A stretch of 64,000 bases of DNA from Paraescarpia echinospica (Eukaryota; Annelida; Polychaeta; Sabellida; Siboglinidae), in assembly GCA_020002185.1 (NCBI GenBank), contig CM034533.1, positions 50,714,151 to 50,778,150 on the forward strand, in the 5' to 3' direction. A model generated the notes under the pieces. That model had not been told where the DNA came from, did no database searches, and worked only from the letters and a program-made list of their open reading frames with translations. The translations under genes were made by a program, and so were the position numbers. Shown here piece after piece: positions 26,201 to 33,092 of this stretch (its first letter is position 1; each line of letters starts with the position of its first letter).

Positions 26201-29200
26201 TGGCAACCCAATTTTCGGTCACGATCTGTGGGCTAAGAACCACTGACATTGTTTTGACAGTGATTACGGTTAGATGGTTACCTTATCCAAACAATCCACT
26301 CGCGTCGTTTGTTTTGCCAGCAACCTCTTCACTTCATCTGTATTTGCTGAAAGTGCAAATAACTGTATTATCTTTAAATAGTGGCCACACCAAAACATCT
26401 AAATGATTAGTAAAAACAAAAAGTAACAGTTTAGGTCTTGCTCTTCAAAGTTTGTATCTTGACAGAAAGAATCTGAAAGTAGGGTTGGGTCCAATTGCTC
26501 AAAGGATATTTCGGAACTTGTACTACCTGGTCAGTGGCTCGGTACCGCTATCAGCCGCCATGTCGAAACTTGGGCAATTTTGTTCATCCTACGCAATGGC
26601 TACGTTGCTGGTGTCTTTCAGAACAGTTAGTAGTGAGTAGAATAAGCCGTTGGTCTCTTTTATCTGGTGTCTATTTCAGGGGAAGGAAAAATACCCATAC
26701 AGGGAAACAGAAAAATATGTCGTAGACTCACTGAGCAGAGATCTCATTCTCTAAACTCTGAATACCTACAGTGGTCTTCAAAATATTGAAGTTTGTTGGT
26801 CTGTTGGAAGAGCTACAACGGATTTTGGCATCATACATAAACTGCACATGTATTACAGAGCGCGATCATCAGGGTACCCCCATCAGTTTAACATAAAATG
26901 TATACTCTATAAAACAATATTCTACACTCAGTTCAACGATAACATTTAATCTTATTGATGAGACAAACAAAACTGCACGCTGAATTTATAATACAAAATA
27001 TGAAAATCTTGATGGGTGAGCTAGCCTTTTCAAAAATCAAGGAATCAATTCGGGAAGCAGTTTTGGACATGCAGGTTCGAATATCATCCATGAATCAGAG
27101 TCGGACTCAAAGTTTGGTCTTCGTGCAGAATAATGCAGAGAATCCGAGACATTGTAGAGTCGGATACGACATGCCCATCTTAGACGAGAACTTGGCCAGG
27201 AAACGGTGTAGTCATTTACGAACTCCAAAAAGTTCTGCTAACTTGCTGTTTTTATTTGCATGTAGTCTGCTTAGGATACTGTACCTCCGCGCTGGATAAA
27301 TCTCAGAGCAAATTTCCATCTTTCGCACAGGACATTAGTTTGGAATTCCCTGTGTCATTGACAACAGGTACGTGCATCTGCACAATTTGCCATGTGTTTC
27401 CTTTCACAGTTTCTTCACCACCAAACGCTGCTTTGAGATGATCAGACATGTTTAGGTTTCCATAGTTAATGTTGCCCTCCCACAACTCCAGTTTCATGAT
27501 GAGTATTCTAACTTTAAGTAAGCCAGCTTAATACTCAGCCTTTTTCCTATAGTTTATCGACAAATTTTCCTTATATAATTGACATGGTGAAACAATTCGG
27601 CGATCTCATCATTTAGCAATTTCTCTTTAGCTCCATATTCTCCAAGAGAGTCAATAGACTGCAGTGTGGAAGAGCTGTGTCTCTTGATCCCCATGAAACT
27701 CTTGGCAAAAGCAGAGTCGAGTACTGAGAGCGCTGGATTTGGTGGCATTTACCATCTTCACAACATAATCAAGACATGCTCTTTATTCTGGCGGGACTAG
27801 CCTACCTCTGATGCAAGAGTGTATTGATGTATCATGCAATGAAGTATTTTTGAATGGTGAAACATACCACCGCCTTCATTCACTCGGGGAAAAACTGCTA
27901 AGCATGACCAGTATGAGACTTCAGTGGTAAATGGAAGTGTTTATGTGTCTAGTGATTTAAACATTATAGATGTGGTTCACTGATGTCTGTAAATAAAGAA
28001 TGAAAATTGTCCCCAAAAAATTAGTAACCATAAAAATATTGAAATAGCCATTGCTCATTTATATCAGTATGGTTTGGACTCTTACTTTCAGCAAACCCTT
28101 AACGTACACCCCTGGAAAACCTCTTGCGTAGCCCCGGGGGTACGCGCACACCAGATTGGGAACCGCTGGGTTAGCAGGGTGGCGGATGTTTCGGCCCAAT
28201 TTAACATGTTCGGACCATGGGCTGAACCATCCGTTTTAGGAATCGGTAAAGTGTGACTCGTGTGGGCCGAATCAACCATTTGTGTAACCGGTGCAATCGG
28301 GTCTGCGTGGGCCGAACCATCCATTTTGTTTCTATTGTGAAATCTGACTTGCGACATGTGTATTGTATGGTCTAATCGTTATTCTGTCTAGCATATTCTT
28401 ACCGCGGACTTGTAACTATTCTGAATCTTACATATATTCTAACTAGGAAATGGTTGTCATAATAACAATTAATGAATTCTTGAGCAAATATTCTGACTTG
28501 CAACTAATTTGACTTGCGTATTCTCCTGGGGAAATTGTCCGCTAATATAACCGTTTGCATATAGGAAATGTTTGTCATATAATAACACATTACCATGTTT
28601 GTTTAGCTTACGCTATGGTGCTTTGCGACAAACAAACAAACATCACACATACATTGATACAAGAAGCCCAGGTAAGAATGCAAGTTCAAACAAACAAACC
28701 AATAAACAAACAATAAAGACGTGGTAGGTAATTTATTGTGAAACATCCTAAACAATGTTCAAATGCAATGGCGAGTCGACCGCTGCTTTGATAATTATTC
28801 GTGGGTCGAAACATCCGACACTGCACAGCGACTTTTGGTGAAGTGGACCGAACCATCCGTCGGTGTGGGCCGAAACATCCAACCCGGCAGAGCGGATTTT
28901 TGTGATGTGGACCGAACTATCCGTCGGTGTGGGCCGAAATATCCAGGTCGAACCATCCGCCGAACACATCGTGGGCCGAACCATCCAGGACCCGGTTTAG
29001 CACATCCGCCTGGTGTACCAGTGCTCCGAGTTCAAAACCCGGACCAGGCAGGCTTGAATTATATTTGGTGTAAAAACCTGGCTCTCAGCATTGGGGACTG
29101 TGTATTCCTCGTGACTCGGAGATCACGTTAAAATGTCGGTCCCGTCTCAATTTCAGAAGTAAAAGAATGACTGAGGACAAGCACCCTGGCAGTGACCACC

Positions 29201-32200
29201 CTCACAGTCAATGCCAGCATAGAAAGGTCGGCTTGGCGATAATGTTCTGAAAAAGGCTGATTAGTTTAATGAGACCTCAAGACCATAACATTGTAACCAC
29301 GATGATACAGACTAGTCAGTTAATAGAACGTTGCCGAATGCTGGAAACAACTAGAACAAAGAACTGGGAACGTTGCCGAGTGGTGCCCGACAGTGTCAGT
29401 GAGTGAGTGGTGGAAACATCTAGATTGGTACATTACAATCCGCTAATGGCAGCACTGTAGATTTGTCTTCATTTCCCATCAGAACGGACAAATGCACTTG
29501 TACTATACTTATAGTTATAATTACACTTACTTACAGTAGGCACTTCAACGAATTCTGCTCGCGCTGTGTTTTCGCGTGCGTCATTTCTGTTGCAAAAACG
29601 CTGTGCCGTTTACTCGGCATCTTGGTAGCGTTTTGTTTTAACCCGTCGTTGCGCGCGCTTTTAACGGTGGTATACGTCATTCGTTGCGGGATTCTTGTAG
29701 ACGGTAAGTAAAAGTTTATTTTCGTCACTTTGTTTTTACAATTTGACCAAAATTAAGTGAACTGTTGTTGATTTGACGACATAGCTATGCTTCATTTGCA
29801 ATTTTGACAGTTTTGGCATCAATTGGCAGGAATAATTTTGTGTTTATTTGCATCTAGAGGTTTTATTTATTCAGTGTTGAAAAATTTGTTGTTCCGACTG
29901 ATTCCGACATGTCGATTTTACGCCGTTCAAAATGTGACTGTTTTGGCCGATCTGGCACTGTCAGACCGAGAGCGCATCACCGGTGTCAGTATCAGATCAT
30001 ATTCATATATTGGTTATCTTAATTAAAATCCCTACAAAAGCAACAGTGAACACTACTTGTTTTACCTTTTAGATATCATTTATTTGATTAATCACTGATT
30101 AATATTATACGTGGGCCTTGGCCCTTGCCTTGGCCTGGGCGCCGTTGGCCCGGTTGGGCTTGGCATGTGCCATTATCATAATTTTACGGTTATGCTTTTT
30201 TTTATACTTAGAAATAATATAAATTTTGTTATGCAATAATTTTAATTAATTGTTCTTAGTTACCTATTAAATCAATAATTTGTTATACAAAAAATTGGAG
30301 GTAAAATACGTAAATTATTTGACTTAATTTTTGTTTTAATTTAAAAGGTTTCATGACAAACAGTCACTGCACAACATTTTTAAAGTACACCTGTATGTTG
30401 TAATATAAATATTAAACGCCTTGAGGCTTGATCAGTTGTAGCATCATTTGTTTAATTGTGTGACAACATGCAATACATTAAACACCACAGTTATATCTCT
30501 CAAGTATCACAATTATTATGAATTTATGTGACGTATTATAGAATTTCACACTGCTCTCTTGAGTAACAGAGGCAGGGATATGAAAATTATTTCTTGATAT
30601 ATTTCACATTATATGATACACGATGGCCTTTTTATTTCAGATGCTGTTCACAATTACATACAGTGACACTGATCTTACGCTGATCTGTGTCTGACAGTTA
30701 ACTCTGAAGGTACCGAGCCACAGAGTCGTCTGAATATGACACCCGTCACCTGCCTGCATACTTACACATTTAATCTGGCTGATTATATATCTGATTCTAC
30801 ATTGAACAGTGTCCATTCAACATGACACGAACATTACTTATATACATCATTTTGAAGAACACAACATTATTTTACAGGATACTAAAATATGAACCATGCT
30901 CCACAGATCTTGCAGCCTACTAACAATTATGAGACAATCAACTTCCAATATTACAAAACAACTGGATTATGAGCAGAGCAGACTTCTTCTTAATGGCTTG
31001 ACTCCCGTTAGCCATGGGGAGTAACGCAGAAAGCATTTGGATTCAGTGACGGAATACTGTGAACAATTTATAACATTATTTCATGAAGTTCATGTTAAAA
31101 TCTAGAACATTACATTATGAAGCACTGACAATTGATTACTGGTCTCTACAGAGCCTGCAGAATTCATCCATCCTATCATGACACAGTCACACATAGACAC
31201 AGTGAACTATGAGTTTGAATATTGTATTTCATTGTCATGTATTGATCTTTTGAGTTATTTAGCCAATATTTACTTATTAATAAAGTTAATGTTATATGAC
31301 TGGTTAATGTATATTTATTATAATGTTTAATGTGGTTGTAAACATTCCATAAATTATATAACTGTCTTCATAATTATGGTCATTCCAGCCTTTCTTCGAA
31401 ATGTAGTGGTCAGTAAATATCTTCATAATCATGGACATTATGGTCTTTTACTGAAATGTGTCGGTCTGTCAAAGTTGCTCACTAATTAGCCAGAATTGAC
31501 TAATTAATTAAATTATTAAATGATTTGTTAATGTATATTTATTACCATTATTTATGTGGTTATACACATTGCATAATATGTATAAATATTTTCATAATCA
31601 TGGGCATTTAATGGCTTTTAATTGGATTGTCAGTGTGTTGAGTTTGCATGCTACATTACTAAAAATTAACTAATTAATTGCGCTAATTTGGTTATAATTA
31701 GTACTAAAAATATTACATATTGTAAATTTATTACTCTAGTCAATTTGTTTGAAAACCATGAAAACAATATTTAAATATCTATATAAATAAAAAAGTTGAC
31801 ATTTTAAAGCAAATATTTATCCAAAGAAAACACAAAAATTAGTCCATTTTGCCATTGACAATGATTGTAAGAGATACACAAAAATTACGCTGTTTTGCCA
31901 TCTTAAAATCGCAATATCTTTTGATATATTAAAGATACCTTAATAAAATAAACAGTTATGTGATCCTTAAGCTATTACCTTTAATTTAAGCCCATTCCCA
32001 ATGTTCTAGCTTGATATTTAATTTTTTGTTGAAGTGCCTACATACAGGTACGAAACGATCAGACTAAAATCATTATCGCAGATGTGTTTGACGTCTGACG
32101 CCAAAAGATAGCCGAATTACGGCAGAGTTACAAACATATTTATTGTATCAATATTTCCTTAATTTTTGTGAAGTAATATAACAGCAACAAACCTTCATTT

Positions 32201-32259
32201 ATGCTTTCAAGAAGCTTTTCTTCATCTTCGTTTAAATCCCCCTTCTTCGGCGGCGCCAT
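5012..32259 (-). CDS. ANKMY2: Ankyrin repeat and MYND domain-containing protein 2, complete 12-exon gene
   Basis: Coding exons in transcript order: 32259-32193, 26346-26282, 25422-25284, 21795-21697, 21003-20929, 20690-20605, 19735-19527, 16689-16554, 12540-12406, 11748-11676, 5721-5584 and 5208-5012. Lengths sum to 1419 nt, giving 472 residues plus TGA; phases match at every junction and all introns are GT-AG. Vertebrate ANKMY2 is about 440 residues and aligns along its length. Ankyrin repeats lie at about 44-137. The MYND zinc ligands are C319, C322, C332, C335, C341, C345, H353 and C357. A Glu/Lys/Arg-rich helix spans about 362-405, followed by an acidic tail. In vertebrates ANKMY2 affects ciliary adenylyl cyclase traffic and Hedgehog signalling; that role is inferred here. 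The start has a favourable AAAATGG context. I see no frameshift or missing key residue. The 5' UTR and any upstream non-coding exon are not determined. Confidence 0.95.
5584..5721 (-). CDS. ANKMY2: ANKMY2 coding exon 11 (charged helix)
   Basis: A strongly charged segment ([20 protein letters not shown] and following) predicted to be a long helix or coiled coil, ending SPPD. It corresponds to the KDIYEKQQLEAAKEKRQEE-like segment after MYND in vertebrates. The acceptor is GTTGCAG|TG and the donor GACG|GTGTGT. Phase (1 to 2) fits both neighbours. Confidence 0.9.
6162..8385. repeat. Interspersed repeat family R1/R2, composite copy in ANKMY2 intron 10
   Basis: Two blocks recur elsewhere in the window. 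The first, at 6178-6600 (CTACGTCTATATGTGACCC ... GGCAAAGTTATGGAGCATTG), recurs at 15594-15994 and in part at 13430-13680. The second, at 7990-8385 (AGAATGATTCAATCAAATAC, then ...GGCCAAAGGACTAA), recurs at 14105-14447. The left end reads AGTCCTTTGGAC and the right end, reversed, AGTCCTTTGGCC, so about 10 bp of terminal inversion is visible. Inside, 6610-6730 and 7785-7905 are diverged direct copies of each other. I see no coding capacity for the element itself, which suggests a non-autonomous element. The class is not recognised. Confidence 0.6.
7044..7331 (+). mobile_element. LINE reverse transcriptase fragment
   Basis: A 95-codon frame shows the RT block [20 protein letters not shown] followed by [20 protein letters not shown] and a degraded [15 protein letters not shown] motif where RQG..LSPLLF..YL is expected. 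It ends before the YADD box. It lies in intron 10 of ANKMY2 in the opposite orientation to the gene, within the R1/R2 repeat block. It is a short dead fragment, probably of the same family as the one at 1-1610. Confidence 0.75.
8386..10490. other. ANKMY2 intron 10 interior, no gene recognised
   Basis: AT-rich intronic DNA without a supported gene. The stretch 9200-9480 ends with AATAAAGT and may be the tail of a worn-out retroelement. At 9661-9690 a short block (CCGTATTCGTTCTATTAAAC) is the reverse complement of sequence at about 10502-10530, which belongs to the fold-back element that follows. Confidence 0.35.
10495..11015. mobile_element. Fold-back MITE-like element in ANKMY2 intron 10
   Basis: The left arm at about 10500-10565 (contains TGCATTTATCCGGGTGTTAA) and the right arm at about 10945-11012 (TTTAACGCCCGGATAAATGT) are imperfect inverted copies over roughly 65-70 bp. 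The interior is AT-rich with a TA run at 10823-10860 and no coding capacity. This is the layout of a small non-autonomous DNA transposon. I could not identify a clean target-site duplication, and the superfamily is unknown. Confidence 0.55.
11016..11675. other. ANKMY2 intron 10, 5' part
   Basis: Nothing recognised. AT-rich intronic DNA between the fold-back element and exon 10. Confidence 0.4.
11676..11748 (-). CDS. ANKMY2: ANKMY2 coding exon 10 (second half of MYND finger)
   Basis: Encodes [20 protein letters not shown] then KQLA, supplying ligands C341, C345, H353 and C357 of the MYND zinc finger, with the family-typical aromatic HW before the final His. The acceptor is TTCAG|GTG and the donor GCAG|GTGAGA. 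Confidence 0.95.
12406..12540 (-). CDS. ANKMY2: ANKMY2 coding exon 9 (first half of MYND finger)
   Basis: Residues 293-337. The first four MYND ligands are visible as ECSTC and KKCAQCKM (C319, C322, C332, C335). The acceptor follows an 11-C homopolymer (CCCTAG|GGT) and the donor is ATG|GTAGGA. The boundary KM|V.YC is where a MYND finger would be cut between ligands 4 and 5. Confidence 0.94.
12728..15593 (+). mobile_element. LINE with endonuclease and partial reverse transcriptase, interrupted, in ANKMY2 intron 8
   Basis: At 12880-13430 the apurinic-type endonuclease is readable across one frameshift: [34 protein letters not shown] and [13 protein letters not shown]. An R1/R2 repeat copy (about 13430-14447) then interrupts it. 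The endonuclease resumes at 14458 ([26 protein letters not shown]), followed by the linker and the start of the RT domain at 15197-15420 ([19 protein letters not shown] and GIVPLPKE). Another R1 copy truncates it at 15594. Several in-frame stops are present, so the copy is dead. The endonuclease style is that of RTE or related clades; the exact clade is not certain. It lies antisense to the host gene. Confidence 0.8.
13430..14447. repeat. R1/R2 repeat copy inserted inside the intron-8 LINE
   Basis: The left part (AAATTGGCAAAGTTATGGAG ...) matches 6318 and 15725. The right part, from 14105 (TTAGAATGATTCAATCAAAT) to CCCAAAGGACTAA at 14447, matches 7990-8385. The LINE endonuclease reading stops exactly at its left border and resumes at its right border, so this element post-dates the LINE. 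Confidence 0.65.
15594..15994. repeat. R1 repeat copy, left part only
   Basis: Matches 6190-6600 base for base over long stretches (TACGTCTATATGTGACCC at its left end, then GGCAAAGTTATGGAGCATTG). It lacks the R2 block. It truncates the reverse transcriptase of the adjacent LINE. Confidence 0.65.
15995..16553. other. ANKMY2 intron 8, 5' part
   Basis: No gene or known repeat recognised between the R1 copy and exon 8. A short T run lies near 16262. Confidence 0.4.
16554..16689 (-). CDS. ANKMY2: ANKMY2 coding exon 8
   Basis: Encodes [20 protein letters not shown], then LKDFPY and [14 protein letters not shown], matching the vertebrate LLKG..SDGFP...I..SIRKFPY..ATLLQQLVR stretch. The acceptor is CTTTCACAG|C and the donor ATT|GTACGT. 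Confidence 0.95.
16947..19575 (-). repeat. 52-bp minisatellite made of the ANKMY2 exon-7 end and its splice donor, about 50 copies
   Basis: On the minus strand the unit carries CACAAGTCACAGCACGGGGA, then CAACCTGCACACCTGGCTCA and AGAGGTGAGTAT. That is the last ~45 nt of exon 7 ([12 protein letters not shown]) followed by the donor AG|GTGAGT and the first intron bases. The array starts in exon 7 itself and fills most of intron 7. Almost every unit keeps AG|GTGAGT; some have GTGAAT. Some units are truncated to about 32 bp (TTGAGCCCGTGCTG on the plus strand). Blocks repeat at a larger period: 17667 and 18566 begin the same run, 899 bp apart. Because 52 is not a multiple of 3, successive units shift frame. 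Confidence 0.95.
19527..19735 (-). CDS. ANKMY2: ANKMY2 coding exon 7 (source of the minisatellite)
   Basis: Residues 178-246 plus two bases. It contains [26 protein letters not shown] and the C-terminal [10 protein letters not shown]. The acceptor is TTGCAG|CTG and the donor AAGAG|GTGAGT, an ideal U1 match. The last ~45 nt together with the donor are the template for the ~50-copy 52-bp array that begins immediately in the intron. The dibase AG left at the end joins C of exon 8 to give Ser, as in the vertebrate LIKSLLKG region. Reading past the donor gives AAG AGG TGA, an immediate stop. Confidence 0.94.
19736..20604. other. ANKMY2 intron 6
   Basis: No gene or recognisable repeat within this intron. 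Confidence 0.5.
20605..20690 (-). CDS. ANKMY2: ANKMY2 coding exon 6
   Basis: Encodes the segment [15 protein letters not shown] and IQNNLNPVG, matching the conserved EPKLP...GP...NLHPV stretch of vertebrate ANKMY2. The acceptor is GTTCCAG|GA and the donor GGG|GTACGT. The exon ends at phase 0. Confidence 0.93.
20929..21003 (-). CDS. ANKMY2: ANKMY2 coding exon 5
   Basis: Encodes [20 protein letters not shown] then TKIQ, aligned to the vertebrate segment ending INNFF...LDYYTKPQ. The acceptor is CTTCTAG|GT; a second AG four bases on would break the phase, so the first is chosen. The donor is CAAG|GTAAGT. Confidence 0.94.
21004..21696. other. ANKMY2 intron 4
   Basis: Intronic DNA with chance open frames on both strands, including a hydrophobic one at 21227-21589 that shows no family motif. 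Nothing else recognised. Confidence 0.5.
21697..21795 (-). CDS. ANKMY2: ANKMY2 coding exon 4 (ankyrin repeats)
   Basis: This exon completes ankyrin repeat 2 and enters repeat 3: [17 protein letters not shown] then [13 protein letters not shown], nearly identical in pattern to vertebrate ANKMY2. The acceptor is TTTCAG|GC and the donor GTCG|GTATGT, phase 1 on both sides. Confidence 0.95.
22081..22125. repeat. (GT)n-rich microsatellite
   Basis: An interrupted GTGTGTGT run with GCATGTG interruptions lies in ANKMY2 intron 3. Confidence 0.8.
22126..23100. other. ANKMY2 intron 3, central part
   Basis: Nothing recognised; AT-rich intronic DNA. Confidence 0.35.
23105..23460. repeat. Tandem duplication, about 180-190 bp unit, two copies
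   Basis: The run CGTAATCATGTGTGCAAAAA followed by TTATTAAAATAAGTTT and a GAGGACA..CGACCTTCGAA segment occurs at about 23190-23260 and again at about 23369-23435. Each copy is preceded by a CACCAAGCAGTC / CGCCAAGCAGTC phrase. Confidence 0.7.
23776..24350. repeat. Interspersed repeat starting at a (TAA)n run
   Basis: A TAATAATAATAATAAGATAA run is followed by ACTTCTATTGCGCCTAAATC and CTCAGAGGTGC, a start common to dispersed short repeats of marine invertebrate genomes. Inside, the plus strand reads fragments such as [15 protein letters not shown] and [13 protein letters not shown] with stops. The microsatellite end suggests the tail of a retroposon read on the minus strand. I infer a retroposed repeat without certain class. 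Confidence 0.45.
24590..25085. repeat. Diverged direct duplication, about 330 bp apart
   Basis: Blocks at about 24590-24720 and 24925-25065 share CAGCCCAA / TAGCCCAA, TATTACATGTATAATA / TATTACCTGTATAATA and the following TCTCTG..TACT run. Both lie in ANKMY2 intron 3 upstream of the exon-4 side. Confidence 0.5.
25284..25422 (-). CDS. ANKMY2: ANKMY2 coding exon 3 (ankyrin repeats)
   Basis: Residues 45-90 and one extra base. Ankyrin signatures [21 protein letters not shown] and [11 protein letters not shown] are evident. The acceptor is CAACAG|AAT and the donor CTCAG|GTTAGC. The exon covers ankyrin repeat 1 and starts repeat 2. Confidence 0.95.
26282..26346 (-). CDS. ANKMY2: ANKMY2 coding exon 2
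   Basis: Residues 23-44, containing [10 protein letters not shown] and RVDCLDK, aligned with the vertebrate segment ending VNCLDE. The acceptor is CTTTCAG|CA and the donor AAG|GTAACC, both in good context. This is the lead-in to the first ankyrin repeat. Confidence 0.93.
26347..27760 (-). pseudogene. Unrecognised fragmented coding-like region in ANKMY2 intron 1
   Basis: Three minus-strand open frames in close succession could be one broken gene: 27748-27554 (starts [18 protein letters not shown]), 27497-27303 (starts [20 protein letters not shown]) and 27228-27037. They are separated by stops and frame changes. I do not recognise a family. They could be a decayed transposon gene, a retrocopy or chance frames. 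Confidence 0.2.
28190..29000. repeat. Two clusters of a GGGCCGAACCATCC motif in ANKMY2 intron 1
   Basis: The phrase GTGGGCCGAACCATCC and variants (GGGCTGAACCATCC, GACCGAACCATCC, GGGCCGAAACATCC) recur several times at 28193-28332 and again at 28798-29000, separated by about 470 bp of AT-rich sequence. Such clustered short motifs resemble subterminal repeats of a non-autonomous DNA transposon; this is inference. Confidence 0.6.
29034..29400 (-). repeat. Interspersed repeat R3, copy a
   Basis: Reverse-complement match to 44835-45165, and to 36030-36200 for part of its length. Shared phrases (plus strand here) include GGTGTAAAAACCTGGCTCTC, GGGACTGTGTATTCC, AAGGTCGGCTTGGCGATAAT and AGTCAGTTAATAGAACGTTG. 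No coding content. It lies in ANKMY2 intron 1. Confidence 0.75.
29401..31190. other. ANKMY2 intron 1 interior
   Basis: No gene recognised. At 29469-29500 a phrase (TTCCCATCAGAACGGACAAA) matches the tandem block at 36608-36640. At 30110-30170 there is a GC-rich run of repeated TTGGCCC/TTGGGC-like words. The rest is AT-rich and unremarkable. Confidence 0.4.
31190..31700. repeat. Diverged tandem duplication, about 240 bp unit
   Basis: TTAATGTATATTTATTA followed by TTTAATGTGGTTGTAAACAT and TTCATAATTATGG occurs at about 31303-31380. A related run (TTAATGTATATTTATTACC, TTATGTGGTTATACACAT, TTCATAATCATGGGC) follows at about 31530-31610. AT-rich, in intron 1. Confidence 0.55.
31701..32192. other. ANKMY2 intron 1, 5' end
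   Basis: AT-rich; nothing recognised before the exon-1 donor. Confidence 0.4.
32193..32259 (-). CDS. ANKMY2: ANKMY2 coding exon 1
   Basis: This exon encodes residues 1-22, beginning [20 protein letters not shown], plus one base (phase 1). It corresponds to the short charged N-terminus of the vertebrate protein (KKG-L--EE--LL). The donor is GAAG|GTTTGT. It is separated from exon 2 by the 5.8-kb intron 1. Confidence 0.93.
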
Positions 32260-32559
32260 TTTGAAACAAATGTGTCGCTCGTGCAATGATGCCTCCTATA
32301 AAATGCGTAACCGTCTCATTAGTCGAGCATCGCAGCACCTGCTGAGCATGGCGTAATCAGTGCCTTTGGGTGAATTCTTGCTACGGTAACGGTTTGATTA
32401 ATTATTATATCACGGACGGATCCAAGTTTTTTTAAGGGGGTCCCTTCCTTAGTTGTTGGTATGAAATGGCAGAAGGTTAGCTCTGCGTTCATCCCAATCC
32501 AAGGTGGGTGGGTGGAACGGCCCTTCGAGACGAATGAGCCTTCCCACATCATCATGTCG

Positions 32560-33080
32560 AAACCTTTTTGAAACGCCCTGGCCATCCTCAAAAGCCAGGG
32601 CTGTTTACCAAGCAAAACTAGCCCTGGCTGATCCCCTACGGCTACGCGAAGTGCGGAAGCTGAGTGAAATTAGTAATTGACTTCGCCAGTCGCGACTGCA
32701 TCACCCGTGAGAACAGCGCAAATACCCGCCCCAAATTGAAGACGGATAAACGACTTCTGGGAATCCCAATATATAATGACCCGTTCGCCCATTAGCACGA
32801 GCAGTTGACCGGTATTTTGTGTATTCGAATAATTGCTTCTACTTCCTACACATTGCATGTAGCACGAGCAACGGTTGGTTGAAATTAGTTTTATTATGAC
32901 CTGCCGAGATCCACTGATCTAGTGAGCGATTTCATAGGCTCAGCTTAGCCTTAAATTCAGAGCGATCAGCCAGGGGGTACTGCTGGTTGGCACTGACGTA
33001 ATCAGCAGCAGCGACCCTTGGCGCGTGAGGATGGCCCTGGCTATTTCTCAAGCAGACCGGACGTTGTAATGACCAATCAG
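32560..33080. repeat. Possible inverted-repeat element just upstream of ANKMY2
   Basis: CCCTGGCCATCCTCA at about 32576-32590 and its inverted counterpart TGAGGATGGCCCTGG at about 33027-33041 face each other. Internal words such as AGCCAGGG also recur. This may be a small MITE or a degenerate duplication. No target duplication was found and there is no coding content. Confidence 0.35.
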
Positions 33081-33092
33081 ATTGCTTAAGCA

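Noticed and set aside
32297..32303. TATAAAA as a TATA box for ANKMY2
   Set aside because: The motif is on the plus strand; on the transcribed strand it reads TTTTATA, so orientation is wrong.
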